Position numbers and translations under genes: made by a program. Below, in pieces: positions 23,617-32,981 of a stretch of DNA of 64,000 nt. Origin of the DNA: Streptomyces sp. FIT100 (GTDB taxonomy: Bacteria > Actinomycetota > Actinomycetes > Streptomycetales > Streptomycetaceae); assembly GCF_024584805.1 (NCBI RefSeq), contig NZ_CP075715.1, positions 6,853,526-6,917,525 on the forward strand, given 5' to 3'. Below the pieces are notes generated by a model. That model did not search any database. It worked only from the letters and a program-made list of their open reading frames with translations, and was not told where the DNA came from. Each line of letters starts with the position of its first letter. The stretch's first letter is position 1.

Positions 23617-25685
23617 GCGGGGACCTCCAGGGGGTCGAGCTTGTTCGCTTTCCGGATCTCGTCGACGATACGTCCGATGATCTCGGTGATACCGAAGTCC
23701 TTCGGGGTGAAGACGGCGGCGACACCCGCGCGCTTCAGATCCTCGGCGTCACCGTTCGGGATGATCCCGCCCACGATCACCGGGATGTCGTATGCGCCCG
23801 CCTCACGCAGGCGTGTCAGCACGTCCGGCACCAGCTCGGCGTGCGAGCCGGACAGGATCGACAGGCCCACGCAGTGCACGTCCTCGGACAGCGCCGCGCT
23901 GACGATCTGCTCGGGCGTCAGCCGGATGCCCTGGTAGACCACCTCGAAGCCCGCGTCGCGCGCCCTTACGGCGATCTGCTCGGCGCCGTTGGAGTGCCCG
24001 TCAAGGCCGGGCTTGCCGACCAGCAGTCGCAGCCGGCCGGAAGCCAGCTCTTCGGCGGTGCGGGCCACCTTCTCGCGGACGAGCGCCAGCGGCGTGCCCT
24101 CCTCGGCGGTGACCGCGACCGGGGCCGACGAGACGCCCGTCGGGGCGCGGAACTCGCCGAAGACGTCCCGCAGCGCCCAGGCCCACTCGCCGGTGGTGAC
24201 ACCCGCACGGGCGCACTCGACGGTGGCTGCCATCAGGTTGCCCTCTCCCGCCGCCGTGGCCTTGAGCGCCGCGAGGGCCTCCTGGGCGCGGCCCTCGTCG
24301 CGGTTGTCGCGCCATTCGTGGAGCCCGGCCACGACCCGGGCCTCGTTCGCCGGGTCGACCGTCATGATCGCGGTGTCGAGGTCCGCGGTCAGCGGGTTGG
24401 GCTCGGTGGTCTCGAAGACGTTGACGCCGACGATCTTCTCCTCGCCGGCCTCGATCCGGGCCCGCCGCTCGGCGTGCGAGGACACCAGCTGCGACTTGAG
24501 GTAGCCGGACTCGACGGCCGCCATCGCGCCGCCCATCTGCTGGATCCGGTCGATCTCCGCGAGTGACTCGGCGACCAGGGCGTCCACCTTGGCCTCGATG
24601 ACGTGCGAGCCCGCGAAGATGTCCTCGTACTCCAGCAGGTCGGACTCGTGCGCGAGGACCTGCTGGATGCGCAGCGACCACTGCTGGTCCCAGGGCCGGG
24701 GCAGGCCGAGCGCCTCGTTCCACGCCGGGAGCTGCACGGCGCGGGCGCGGGCGTCCTTCGAGAGCGTCACGGCCAGCATTTCCAGGACGATGCGCTGGAC
24801 GTTGTTCTCCGGCTGCGCCTCGGTCAGACCGAGCGAGTTGACCTGGACTCCGTAGCGGAAGCGGCGCTGCTTCGGGTCCTCGATGCCGTAGCGCTCGCGT
24901 GTGATCCGGTCCCAGATGCGGCCGAAGGCGCGCATCTTGCACATCTCCTCGATGAAGCGGACGCCCGCGTTGACGAAGAAGGAGATACGGGCGACGACAT
25001 CGCCGAACTTCTCCTGCGGCACCTGCCCGGAGTCGCGTACCGCGTCCAGGACGGCGATCGCGGTGGACATCGCGTAGGCGATCTCCTGGACCGGCGTGGC
25101 ACCGGCCTCCTGCAGGTGGTAGCTGCAGATGTTGATGGGGTTCCACTTGGGGATGCGGGCGACCGTGTAGGTGATCATGTCGGTCGTCAGCCGCAGCGAG
25201 GGGCCCGGCGGGAAGACGTGCGTCCCGCGCGACAGGTACTCCTTGACGATGTCGTTCTGTGTCGTCCCCTGGAGCCTGGTGATGTCCGCTCCCTGCTCCT
25301 CGGCGACCACCTGGTAGAGCGCCAGCAGCCACATGGCGGTGGCGTTGATGGTCATCGAGGTGTTCATCTGCTCCAGGGGGATGTCCTGGAACAGCCGCCG
25401 CATGTCACCGAGGTGCGAGACCGGGACCCCGACCCGGCCGACCTCGCCGCGGGCGAGGACGTGGTCGGGGTCGTAGCCGGTCTGCGTCGGCAGGTCGAAC
25501 GCGACCGACAGGCCGGTCTGGCCCTTGGCGAGGTTGCGCCGGTACAGCTCGTTGGACGCCTCCGCCGTGGAGTGGCCGGCGTAGGTGCGCATGAGCCACG
25601 GCCGGTCCTTCTCTTTCCGCGTGTTCGCCTCCGGGCGCGCGTACCCGGCGCTCTTCGGCTCACTCGCGGTCTGACGCTCGCTCAT
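23613..25685 (-). CDS. meaA: ethylmalonyl-CoA mutase (B12-dependent)
   Basis: A 690-aa single-subunit acyl-CoA mutase. The substrate domain starts RPWLMRTYAGHSTAEASNELYRR and contains LSVAFDLPTQTGYDPDH, TSMTINATA and CSYHLQEAGAT. The C-terminal cobalamin domain carries the axial-ligand motif KPGLDGHSNGAEQ (DxHxxG), GLSILSGSH and VIVGGIIPNGD. Length and one-chain architecture match MeaA/Ecm rather than the MutA/MutB methylmalonyl-CoA mutase pair, and the neighbour ccrA makes its substrate. It rearranges (2R)-ethylmalonyl-CoA to methylsuccinyl-CoA. ATG 8 nt after the ccrA stop. Confidence 0.95.
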   Translation of the reverse strand: MSERQTASEPKSAGYARPEANTRKEKDRPWLMRTYAGHSTAEASNELYRRNLAKGQTGLSVAFDLPTQTGYDPDHVLARGEVGRVGVPVSHLGDMRRLFQDIPLEQMNTSMTINATAMWLLALYQVVAEEQGADITRLQGTTQNDIVKEYLSRGTHVFPPGPSLRLTTDMITYTVARIPKWNPINICSYHLQEAGATPVQEIAYAMSTAIAVLDAVRDSGQVPQEKFGDVVARISFFVNAGVRFIEEMCKMRAFGRIWDRITRERYGIEDPKQRRFRYGVQVNSLGLTEAQPENNVQRIVLEMLAVTLSKDARARAVQLPAWNEALGLPRPWDQQWSLRIQQVLAHESDLLEYEDIFAGSHVIEAKVDALVAESLAEIDRIQQMGGAMAAVESGYLKSQLVSSHAERRARIEAGEEKIVGVNVFETTEPNPLTADLDTAIMTVDPANEARVVAGLHEWRDNRDEGRAQEALAALKATAAGEGNLMAATVECARAGVTTGEWAWALRDVFGEFRAPTGVSSAPVAVTAEEGTPLALVREKVARTAEELASGRLRLLVGKPGLDGHSNGAEQIAVRARDAGFEVVYQGIRLTPEQIVSAALSEDVHCVGLSILSGSHAELVPDVLTRLREAGAYDIPVIVGGIIPNGDAEDLKRAGVAAVFTPKDFGITEIIGRIVDEIRKANKLDPLEVPA

Positions 25686-25693
25686 GTGGGACC

Positions 25694-27031
25694 TCAGATG
25701 TCGCGGAAGCGGTTGATGGCGTCGATGTGCTCGGCGCGCCGCTGCTCGTCGCGCACCCCCATGCCCTCCTGCGGGGCGAGGCAGAGCACGCCGACCTTGC
25801 CCTGGTGCAGATTGCGGTGCACGTCGTACGCGGCCTGGCCGGTCTCCTCCAGGGAGTAGACCTTCGACAGGGTGGGGTGGATCCTGCCCTTGGCGATGAG
25901 GCGGTTGGCCTCCCACGCCTCGCGGTAGTTGGCGAAGTGGGAGCCGATGATCCGCTTCAGCGACATCCACAGGTAGCGGTTGTCGTACTCGTGGTTGTAG
26001 CCGGAGGTCGAGGCGCAGGTGACGATGGTGCCGCCCTTGCGGGTGACGTAGACCGAGGCGCCGAAGGTCTCCCGTCCCGGGTGCTCGAAGACGATGTCGA
26101 CGTCCTCGCCGTCGGTGAGTTCGCGGATGCGCTTGCCGAAGCGCTTCCACTCCTTGGGGTCCTGGTTGTGCTCGTCCTTCCAGAACTTGTAGTCCTCGGC
26201 GTTGCGGTCGATGATCGCCTCGGCGCCCATCGCCCGGCAGATGTCGGCCTTCTGCTCGCTGGAGACCACGCAGATCGGGTTGGCGCCGCCGGCGAGCGCG
26301 AACTGCGTGGCGTACGAGCCGAGTCCGCCGCTCGCGCCCCAGATCAGGACGTTGTCGCCCTGCTTCATCCCGGCGCCGTTGCGGGAGACCAGCTGGCGGT
26401 ACGCGGTGGAGTTGACCAGGCCGGGCGCCGCCGCCTCCTCCCAGCTCAGGTGCTTCGGCTTGGGCATCAGCTGGTTCGACTTGACCAGGGCTATCTCGGC
26501 GAGGCCGCCGAAGTTGGTCTCGAAGCCCCAGATCCGCTGCTCGGGGTCGAGCATCGTGTCGTTGTGGCCGTCCGAGGACTCCAGTTCGACGGAGAGGCAG
26601 TGGGCGACGACCTCGTCGCCGGGGTGCCAGGCGTTGACGCCGGGGCCGGTGCGCAGGACGACGCCCGCGAGGTCGGAGCCGATGATGTGGTACGGCAGGT
26701 CGTGGCGCTTGGTGAGCTCGGAGAGCTTTCCGTAGCGCTCCAGGAACCCGAAGGTCGAGAGCGGCTCGAAGATCGAGGTCCAGACGGAGTTGTAGTTGAC
26801 CGAGCTGGCCATGACCGCGACGAGCGCCTCGCCGGGGCCGAGCTCCGGGACCGGCACGTTGTCGAGGTGGAGCGACTTGCGGGGGTCCTTCTCCCGCGTG
26901 GTGAGACCGGCGAACATCTCGGTCTCGTCCTTGTGCACGGTCATCGCACGGTACGACTCGGGCAGCGGCAGTGCGGCGAAGTCCGCGGACGTGGAGTCCG
27001 GTGACTGAATCGCGTCCAGGATTTCCTTCAC
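25694..27031 (-). CDS. ccrA: crotonyl-CoA carboxylase/reductase
   Basis: A 445-aa MDR-superfamily enzyme that reductively carboxylates crotonyl-CoA to ethylmalonyl-CoA with NADPH and CO2. The sequence is complete: NADP-binding ASGGLGSYATQFALAGGAN and the long CCR-specific insert (YKFWKDEHNQDPKEW). The four CO2-pocket residues described for the Kitasatospora enzyme are present at identical numbers: N81, F170, E171, H365. The GTG start at 27031 has GGAGG 7 nt upstream. It is the first gene of the pathway operon. The product also feeds ethylmalonyl-CoA extender units for polyketides. Confidence 0.97.
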   Translation of the reverse strand: MKEILDAIQSPDSTSADFAALPLPESYRAMTVHKDETEMFAGLTTREKDPRKSLHLDNVPVPELGPGEALVAVMASSVNYNSVWTSIFEPLSTFGFLERYGKLSELTKRHDLPYHIIGSDLAGVVLRTGPGVNAWHPGDEVVAHCLSVELESSDGHNDTMLDPEQRIWGFETNFGGLAEIALVKSNQLMPKPKHLSWEEAAAPGLVNSTAYRQLVSRNGAGMKQGDNVLIWGASGGLGSYATQFALAGGANPICVVSSEQKADICRAMGAEAIIDRNAEDYKFWKDEHNQDPKEWKRFGKRIRELTDGEDVDIVFEHPGRETFGASVYVTRKGGTIVTCASTSGYNHEYDNRYLWMSLKRIIGSHFANYREAWEANRLIAKGRIHPTLSKVYSLEETGQAAYDVHRNLHQGKVGVLCLAPQEGMGVRDEQRRAEHIDAINRFRDI

Positions 27032-27538
27032 GGTGTTGCCTCCGGCGATTGGGGTTCCCCGGTCCGGCGGAGCCGAGCGAGGGGAGGCGTCCCGCCTCGC
27101 GGGCGGGACGCTGAGGGGAACGTCGGGGAAGTGCTGCGGTGGAGGTGCCGTCGGTTCGGCGGCGGAGGTGGTGCTGTGGCAGCGCTTTTGTGGGCGCGGG
27201 AGGTTGCCTGTGACGCAGGCGTCCGGGCGCGCGAGCCGGGAGGCTGGCGGGGACAGCCGGCGTACGAAGGTGCTCTGCACGCCGGCCGCCCGGACACCTT
27301 CAACGTATGGCACCCCGTGCCAGGCCGCAAGACACTGGGTGCCACAATTTCACTCAGATGCAATCTGGGTGTCACAGATGAGCGATGATCGATCGACGGC
27401 AGCCCGCAATGAAGCCCCGCCGGTGTGTGGGACACGGGATGCGGGGGGCGAGGGGATGCAGAGGGCGAAACCCTCACAAATGGGTTGAGGGAGCCCACAA
27501 GGAAACAGAGTCCGGGGCTCTTGCCCCGGACCGGAGCG
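27032..27538. other. 507-nt spacer upstream of ccrA
   Basis: No convincing gene. It should hold the promoter of the ethylmalonyl-CoA operon. Around 27335-27385 there is an AT-richer stretch with GTGCCACA/GTGTCACA-like direct repeats and a 5-3-5 palindrome (27355-27367). The TetR gene ends at the far side. Confidence 0.6.
27355..27367. promoter_or_regulatory. candidate TetR operator upstream of ccrA
   Basis: CAGAT-GCA-ATCTG, a perfect 5-3-5 palindrome in the AT-richer part of the spacer. The octamer CAGATGCA recurs on the other strand just upstream of the tetR start (28379-28386), which suggests one regulator binds both. Confidence 0.4.
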
Positions 27539-28363
27539 TCAGCCCTTCCTGAGCGCCTGCTCGATGGTGCGCATCACTTCCGGGAGCGGTGCGTCCGTGC
27601 GGGCCACCGCCACCAGGACCTCGCCTGCGGGCCGCACCGTCGCGGCGGGGCGGCTCTGGTCCGGTGCGGTGCGGCGACCCGCGCCGATGCCCGTGCCGAA
27701 GGTGTCGCGGACGATCGCGAAGGCGTGGTCGAGCTGGGCCTCCACATCGCCCTGGCCGCCCGCCCGCAGCCAGCGGCGCAGCACGTGGTTGTGGGCGGTG
27801 ACCACCGCCGACGCGGCCACCTCGGCGAGCAGCGGGTCGTCGTTGCCGTCGTGGTGGTCGCGCTCGTCGAAGTGGCCCAGCAGATAGCGGGTGAACAGAC
27901 GCTCGTAGCGGGCCACCGAGGCGATCTCGCGCTCCCTCAGCGTGGGTACCTCGCGGGTGAGGCGGTAGCGCTCCACGGAGACCGCGGGCGAGGAGGCGTA
28001 CATCTTCATGACCTCCTTGATGCCCCGGCAGACGGTGTCGAGCGGATGCTCATGCGCCGGTGCGGCGTTCAGCACCGCCTCGGCGCGTACGAGCGTGTCG
28101 TCGTGGTCCGGGAAGATCGCCTCTTCCTTCGAGCGGAAGTGGCGGAAGAACGTCCTGCGGGCGACCCCGGCCGCCGCGGCGATCTCGTCGACGGTCGTCG
28201 CCTCGTACCCCTTGGTCGCGAAGAGCTCCATCGCCGCCGCGGCCAGTTCCCGCCGCATCTTGAGCCGTTGGGCCGCTGCGCGGCTGCCCGCCGCGCTCTC
28301 GGGGGCGTCGGCTGCGGAGGCGGCGCGGGAGGTGGCACGGGGTGACCTGGCGGGCTGGGGCAT
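27539..28363 (-). CDS. TetR/AcrR-family regulator
   Basis: A 274-aa regulator. The N-terminal HTH is clear: RRELAAAAMELFATKGYEATT, VDEIAAAAGVARRTFFRHFRSKEEAIF (residues ~40-87). The remaining helical ligand domain has SVERYRLTREVPTLRERE, typical of the large TetR group linked to acyl-CoA metabolism. ATG at 28363 is chosen; an ATG at 28381 in the same frame is possible but has no ribosome-binding site. Position between the hydroxyacyl-CoA dehydrogenase and the ethylmalonyl-CoA operon suggests it controls these genes in response to an acyl-CoA; this is inference. Confidence 0.9.
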   Translation of the reverse strand: MPQPARSPRATSRAASAADAPESAAGSRAAAQRLKMRRELAAAAMELFATKGYEATTVDEIAAAAGVARRTFFRHFRSKEEAIFPDHDDTLVRAEAVLNAAPAHEHPLDTVCRGIKEVMKMYASSPAVSVERYRLTREVPTLREREIASVARYERLFTRYLLGHFDERDHHDGNDDPLLAEVAASAVVTAHNHVLRRWLRAGGQGDVEAQLDHAFAIVRDTFGTGIGAGRRTAPDQSRPAATVRPAGEVLVAVARTDAPLPEVMRTIEQALRKG

Positions 28364-28375
28364 GACCTGAACGTA

Positions 28376-28389
28376 CTGCATCTGTGCAG
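28376..28389. promoter_or_regulatory. candidate operator upstream of tetR
   Basis: CTGCA-TCTG-TGCAG, a 5-4-5 palindrome 12 nt upstream of the TetR start, containing on the minus strand the CAGATGCA octamer found before ccrA. Compatible with autoregulation. Confidence 0.4.
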
Positions 28390-28454
28390 GAGAGCGCGCC
28401 TGTGGGGCAGGGCTGCCCGACGATCCGAGCAGCCCTCCCCACGGCCCCTGCGGC

Positions 28455-30236
28455 TCAGCGGCGGGCATATTCCCGGAAGCCGCGCCCCGTCTTGCGGCCG
28501 AGGCAGCCCGCGGCCACCAGGTGTTCGAGCAGGGGCGCGGGGGCCAGGCCCGGGTCGCGGAACTCGCGGTGGAGCACCTTCTCGATGGCGAGCGAGACAT
28601 CGAGCCCGACGACGTCGAGGAGTTCGAAGGGCCCCATCGGATAGCCGCCGCCCAGCTTCATCGCGGCGTCGATGTCGTCGAGCGAGGCGTAGTGCTCCTC
28701 CACCATCTTGATCGCGTTGTTGAGGTACGGGAACAGCAGCGCGTTGACGATGAAGCCGGCGCGGTCGCCGCAGTCCACCGGGTGCTTCCTGATCCTCGTG
28801 GTGACCCCGCGGACCGTCGCGTGGACGTCGTCCGAGGTCAGGACCGTGCGGACGACCTCGACCAGCTTCATCGCCGGGGCCGGGTTGAAGAAGTGCATCC
28901 CGATGACGTCCTGCGGCCGCGAGGTGGCGCGGGCGCAGGCGACGACCGGCAGCGAGGAGGTCGTGGTGGCGAGCACCGCGCCCGGCTTGCAGATCTTGTC
29001 GAGCGTGGCGAACAGCTGCTGCTTGACCTCCAGGTCCTCGGCGACCGCCTCCACCGCCAGATCGACGTCGGAGAGGCTGTCCAGCGTGCCGGCCGGGGTG
29101 ATCCGGGCCAGCGCCTCCGCCATCGCCTCGGCGGTCAGCCGGCCTTTGTCGACAGAGCGCGAAAGCGACTTGGCGATACGGGACTTGGCCGTCTCGGCCT
29201 TCTCCTGGCTGCGGGCGGCGAGGACGACGTCGTAGCCGGCCTTCGCGAAGACCTCCGCGATACCGCTCGCCATCGTGCCGGACCCGGCGACGCCGACCGC
29301 GCTCACCGGACGTCCGCCGGTGCTCTGCGCGGCCTCCAGCGGCGTCAGCGCGTCGCGCACCACCGCGCCGCTGTCCGGCGCCTCGTACGTGTAGAAGCCG
29401 CGGCCCGACTTGCGGCCGGTCAGACCCGCCTCGCTGAGCTGCTTCAGGATCGGCGCGGGCGCGTGCAGCCGGTCCCGGGACTCGGCGTACATGGCGTCGA
29501 GGACGGTACGGGCCGTGTCGATGCCGATCAGGTCGAGCAGCGCCAGCGGGCCCATGGGCAGCCCGCAGCCGAGCTTCATCGCGGCGTCGATGTCCTCGCG
29601 GGACGCGTATTTCGCCTCGTACATCGCGGCGGCCTGGTTGAGGTAGCCGAAGAGCAGCCCGTCCGCGACGAAGCCGGGCCGGTCGCCGACCGCGACGGGC
29701 TCCTTGCCCAGGTCGCGGGCGAGCGCGGTGACGGCCTGCACCGCCTGCGGGGCGGTCAGCACGGACGAGACGACCTCGACCAGCTTCATCGCCGGGGCCG
29801 GGTTGAAGAAGTGCAGGCCGAGCACGCGCTCGGGGTGCGCCGAGTCGGCCGCGAGGCGGGTCACGGAGAGGGCGTTGGTGCCGGTCGCGAGGATCGCGTC
29901 CGGCCGGACGACGGCGTCGAGCTCGCGGATGACCTGCTGCTTCGTCTCGTACGACTCGGGCACGACCTCGATCACGAGGTCGGCGTCGGCGGCCGCCTGG
30001 AGATCCGAGAAGGTGCGGAAGCGGGCGAGAACGTTCCGGCGCTCCTCCTCGGTGATGCGCTCACGCTCGACGGCGCGCGCCGTGGCGGCTTCGAGGGTGG
30101 TGACGGCGTGCCGGGCGGCCGCCTCGCTGATGTCGATGCCGATGACCTCGCGGCCGGCGCGGGCGAGCACCTCGGCGATACCGGTGCCCATCGTGCCGAG
30201 GCCGACGACGGCGATGGTGGAGAGAGGGATGTCCAT
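28455..30236 (-). CDS. 3-hydroxyacyl-CoA dehydrogenase, tandem-duplicated
   Basis: A 593-aa protein containing two complete 3-hydroxybutyryl-CoA dehydrogenase units. Each has a Rossmann motif (VVGLGTMGTGIAEVLARAG; VGVAGSGTMASGIAEVFAKAG), HFFNPAPAMKLVEVV, a GDRPGF/GDRAGF motif and a PMGPLALLD/PMGPFELLD C-terminal domain ending GRKSGRGF/GRKTGRGF. It oxidises 3-hydroxyacyl-CoA with NAD or works in reverse. Both halves keep the catalytic His in HFFNP, so both may be active. ATG at 30236 with GGAG 7 nt upstream. Located upstream of tetR and the ccrA operon on the same strand, consistent with C4-acyl-CoA metabolism. Confidence 0.94.
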   Translation of the reverse strand: MDIPLSTIAVVGLGTMGTGIAEVLARAGREVIGIDISEAAARHAVTTLEAATARAVERERITEEERRNVLARFRTFSDLQAAADADLVIEVVPESYETKQQVIRELDAVVRPDAILATGTNALSVTRLAADSAHPERVLGLHFFNPAPAMKLVEVVSSVLTAPQAVQAVTALARDLGKEPVAVGDRPGFVADGLLFGYLNQAAAMYEAKYASREDIDAAMKLGCGLPMGPLALLDLIGIDTARTVLDAMYAESRDRLHAPAPILKQLSEAGLTGRKSGRGFYTYEAPDSGAVVRDALTPLEAAQSTGGRPVSAVGVAGSGTMASGIAEVFAKAGYDVVLAARSQEKAETAKSRIAKSLSRSVDKGRLTAEAMAEALARITPAGTLDSLSDVDLAVEAVAEDLEVKQQLFATLDKICKPGAVLATTTSSLPVVACARATSRPQDVIGMHFFNPAPAMKLVEVVRTVLTSDDVHATVRGVTTRIRKHPVDCGDRAGFIVNALLFPYLNNAIKMVEEHYASLDDIDAAMKLGGGYPMGPFELLDVVGLDVSLAIEKVLHREFRDPGLAPAPLLEHLVAAGCLGRKTGRGFREYARR

Positions 30237-30601
30237 CACGGGACTCCAGGAATGAGTGACGACTGAGGGAGGGCGCACGTCGCAAGGGGCGCGGAGACGC
30301 GCGGCAGAGCGCGGGATTGCGCGTGATGCGGCGGAGGTACGTGTCGCGGTGAGGCGCGCGGCGGTGCGCGCCCTGGGGGCGACGGACTCTGTCCCGGAGT
30401 CGCGTCGTACAGAAGTGCCGAACCGACTGGCCGTCCCATGGCCATGCGGCATGGGCGCTGCCCCCGGGCGGCTGCGTCACCAGGCCGCCGAGAGCTGTGC
30501 GGGTGTGGCCCGCTCACATGAGGTTAACCGGTGAGTAATGAGCGCGCCAGCCCTGCGCGGATGTGATCTGCGCCGCGCACGGCTCCTCTACGCTGCTCGG
30601 C
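30237..30601. other. divergent spacer
   Basis: 365 nt without a gene. Near the right end, CTCAC...GTGAG ends flank GGTTAACC (30513-30535), an AT-containing near-palindrome that may be an operator for either divergent gene. Nothing else recognisable. Confidence 0.5.
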
Positions 30602-31198
30602 ATGGACCTCGGCATGGACGCGGATCTGCTCGACCTCGCCCGGCGCACCGCAGCGGAGCTGACCGGTCCCGCCGACGAGGAACTGCACCGCCGGCTCACC
30701 GCCACCGCGGACCCCGACACACTGGCCGCCGTGCTCACCGAGTCCGAACGCCCCTTATGGGCACGGGAGATCGCCGCCTTCCGGCTCGGCTGCGCCGGGG
30801 ACCGGCGCGCCTTCGAACCGCTCGTGCTGCTGCTCAACCACCGCGACCCCGAGCGCTGCGTCTCCGCCTCGTACGCCCTGAGGCGCCTCGGCGACCCGCG
30901 CACCCCGCGGGCCGCCGCCGCGCTCGCCACCAATGAGCTGCGCGTCGCCTACGCACTGCTTCCGGTGCGGCTCCTCACCGCCCTGCGCGCCCCCGAATCG
31001 GCTCCGGCGCTGATCACCACCCTGGAGCGGCGGCTGGCACCGGGCGATCCCCACTGGCGCCTCGCCCTCGCCTGCGTCGAGGGTCTCGGCTCGCTCGCCG
31101 ACGACCGCGCCCGCCCGGTCCTGGAGGCGGCCCGGTCCCACCCCCGCCTGTCCGCCGCCGCATCCGCCGCCCTGAGCCGCCTCTCCCGCGTTCCGTGA
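30602..31198 (+). CDS. HEAT-repeat protein
   Basis: A 198-aa all-helical protein with HEAT/PBS-lyase-like repeats: AREIAAFRLGCAGDRRAFEPL, CVSASYALRRLGDPRTPRAA, WRLALACVEGLGSLADDRAR. Such repeats are protein-protein scaffolds, so function cannot be inferred. The start is put at ATG 30602, after which DLGMDADLLDLARR follows; the frame is open from 30563. The stop is 4 nt from the end of the convergent peptidase gene. Confidence 0.8.
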   Translation: MDLGMDADLLDLARRTAAELTGPADEELHRRLTATADPDTLAAVLTESERPLWAREIAAFRLGCAGDRRAFEPLVLLLNHRDPERCVSASYALRRLGDPRTPRAAAALATNELRVAYALLPVRLLTALRAPESAPALITTLERRLAPGDPHWRLALACVEGLGSLADDRARPVLEAARSHPRLSAAASAALSRLSRVP

Positions 31199-31202
31199 CC
31201 CC

Positions 31203-32816
31203 TCAGGGCCGTCCGTTCCGGTGGCCGAGCACCGTGTGCAGCGCCGCCCCGGCACGCTCCTGGTCCCTCAGGGCGGCGCGGGCCGCGGCCTTGAGGGGCT
31301 TCGGCTCGGGGGACGCCGCGCAGGCCGCGTCCGCCTCGCCGCCGCCCGCCGCCCGCGGGACCCTGCCGGTGGCCAGATAGTCCGTCAGATAGCGGTCCAG
31401 GCAGGCGTTCCCGGCGAGGGTGACCGCATGGTTCGCGCCGCCCTGCTCCACGACGAGACTGGAGCCGTGCAGCTTGTGGTGGACGGCGACGGCCCCCGCG
31501 TACGGGGTGGCCGCGTCGTCCGTCGCCTGGAGGACGAGGACCGGGGGCAGCGCGACGTTGGTGACGTCCACCGGGGCGAGCGGCGCCACCGGCCAGGTGG
31601 CGCAGGGGGCGTTGTACCAGGCGTTGTTCCACGTGGAGAAGGGCGCCTTGGCGTGCATCGTCCAGTTGTCCCTGCGCCAGACGCCCCAGTCGCGGGGCCA
31701 CGCGGCGTCCCGGCACTGCACCGCGGTGTAGACGGAGTAGCTGTTGTCGCCTGCCGCGTCGACCGCACCGAAGTTCTCGTGCGCCTCCACCAGCGGGGCG
31801 CTGTCCTTGCGGTTGACGTACGCGGCGAACGCCTCGGCCAGATACGGCCAGAAGCCGTTGTAGTAGCCGCCCGGCATGAAGGTGTTCTCCAGCTCGCCGG
31901 GGCCGACCTTGCCGCCCGCCGGCTCCCGGCGCAGCGCCTCGCGCATCACGTACCAGGCGGCCTCGACCCGCGCCGGGTCGCTGCCCAGCCGGTACGTCGC
32001 GTCGTGCCGGGCCACCCATGCGGCGAACGCCTTGTGGCGGGCGTCGAACCCCAGGTCCTGGTCGAGGTTGTCGCCGTACCAGACGCCGCGCGGATCCACG
32101 ACGGAATCGAGCACCGCGCGCCGCACCCGGTGCGGGAAGAGCTTGGCGTACACGGCCCCCAGATAGGTGCCGTACGAATATCCGAGGTAGCTGATCTGCT
32201 CCGCGCCGAGGGACTGCCGGATCAGGTCCATGTCCTTCGCCGTGCTCGGGGTGTTGATGTGGGGGAGCACATCGGCGTGCCTGGCCTTGCAGCCCCGGGT
32301 GAACGCCGAGGCCCGCGCCAGGTTCGCGGCCTCCTCCGCCCTGCCGTGCGGCACCGAGTCGGGGCGTACGGGCGCGAAATGGCCCGGCTTGCAGTTGAGC
32401 GCGGGCTTCGAGGCGCCCACACCGCGCGGGTCGAAGCCGACGATGTCGTACTGTGCGGCGACCTTCGCGGGCAGCGAGGCCGCCACGAACCCGGCGAGCT
32501 TCCGTCCGCTTGCGCCCGGACCGCCCGGGTTGACCAGCAGCGGACCCTGGAACGTCTTCGCGGTGTGCCGCACCCGGGACAGCGCGAGCGTGATCCGCCG
32601 GCCGCCGGGGTTCGCGTGGTCCAGCGGCACCGTCAGCTCGGAGCACTCCAGCCGCGGGTACTCCTCCGTGGCACAGCGGGTCCACTTCGGCGCGCCCGCC
32701 CCGGCTCCTGCGCCGGAGCCCGCCTCGGTCCCCGCGGTCGCCGTGGAGGGCGCGCCGGCGACCAGCCCGGTCACCGCCGCTCCGACGGCGAGCAGCGCTC
32801 CTGTGCGTCTGTACAT
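31203..32816 (-). CDS. secreted alpha/beta-hydrolase, tripeptidyl aminopeptidase type
   Basis: This 537-aa exported serine peptidase resembles the Streptomyces Slp/Tap family. Signal peptide MYRRTGALLAVGAAVTGLVA ends near ATAG (residue ~29). A conserved N-terminal LDHANPGGRRITLALSRVRH and VNPGGPGASG (oxyanion region) precede the nucleophile LGYSYGTYLG with Ser214. Near the C-terminus are VLQATDDAATPY (Asp) and GGANHAVTL (His) and a C-terminal TAP-like domain with CLDRYLTDYLATG. It would release N-terminal tripeptides extracellularly. ATG 32816 with GGGAGG 6 nt upstream. Confidence 0.92.
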   Translation of the reverse strand: MYRRTGALLAVGAAVTGLVAGAPSTATAGTEAGSGAGAGAGAPKWTRCATEEYPRLECSELTVPLDHANPGGRRITLALSRVRHTAKTFQGPLLVNPGGPGASGRKLAGFVAASLPAKVAAQYDIVGFDPRGVGASKPALNCKPGHFAPVRPDSVPHGRAEEAANLARASAFTRGCKARHADVLPHINTPSTAKDMDLIRQSLGAEQISYLGYSYGTYLGAVYAKLFPHRVRRAVLDSVVDPRGVWYGDNLDQDLGFDARHKAFAAWVARHDATYRLGSDPARVEAAWYVMREALRREPAGGKVGPGELENTFMPGGYYNGFWPYLAEAFAAYVNRKDSAPLVEAHENFGAVDAAGDNSYSVYTAVQCRDAAWPRDWGVWRRDNWTMHAKAPFSTWNNAWYNAPCATWPVAPLAPVDVTNVALPPVLVLQATDDAATPYAGAVAVHHKLHGSSLVVEQGGANHAVTLAGNACLDRYLTDYLATGRVPRAAGGGEADAACAASPEPKPLKAAARAALRDQERAGAALHTVLGHRNGRP

Positions 32817-32981
32817 GCATGGCCTCCCGTGATGGCGGGGCGCGGCCCGGGCGGCGCAGCCCCGGGGCAGCGTTCCCGGAATCCCCACCGGAGGGACACC
32901 TTTGATCCAGACTTGACCCGTTTGCTGACGGCGCAGTGCGCGCGGAGCACGGTGAAGCGGGTGCGGGGCAGTGGTCGCGGC

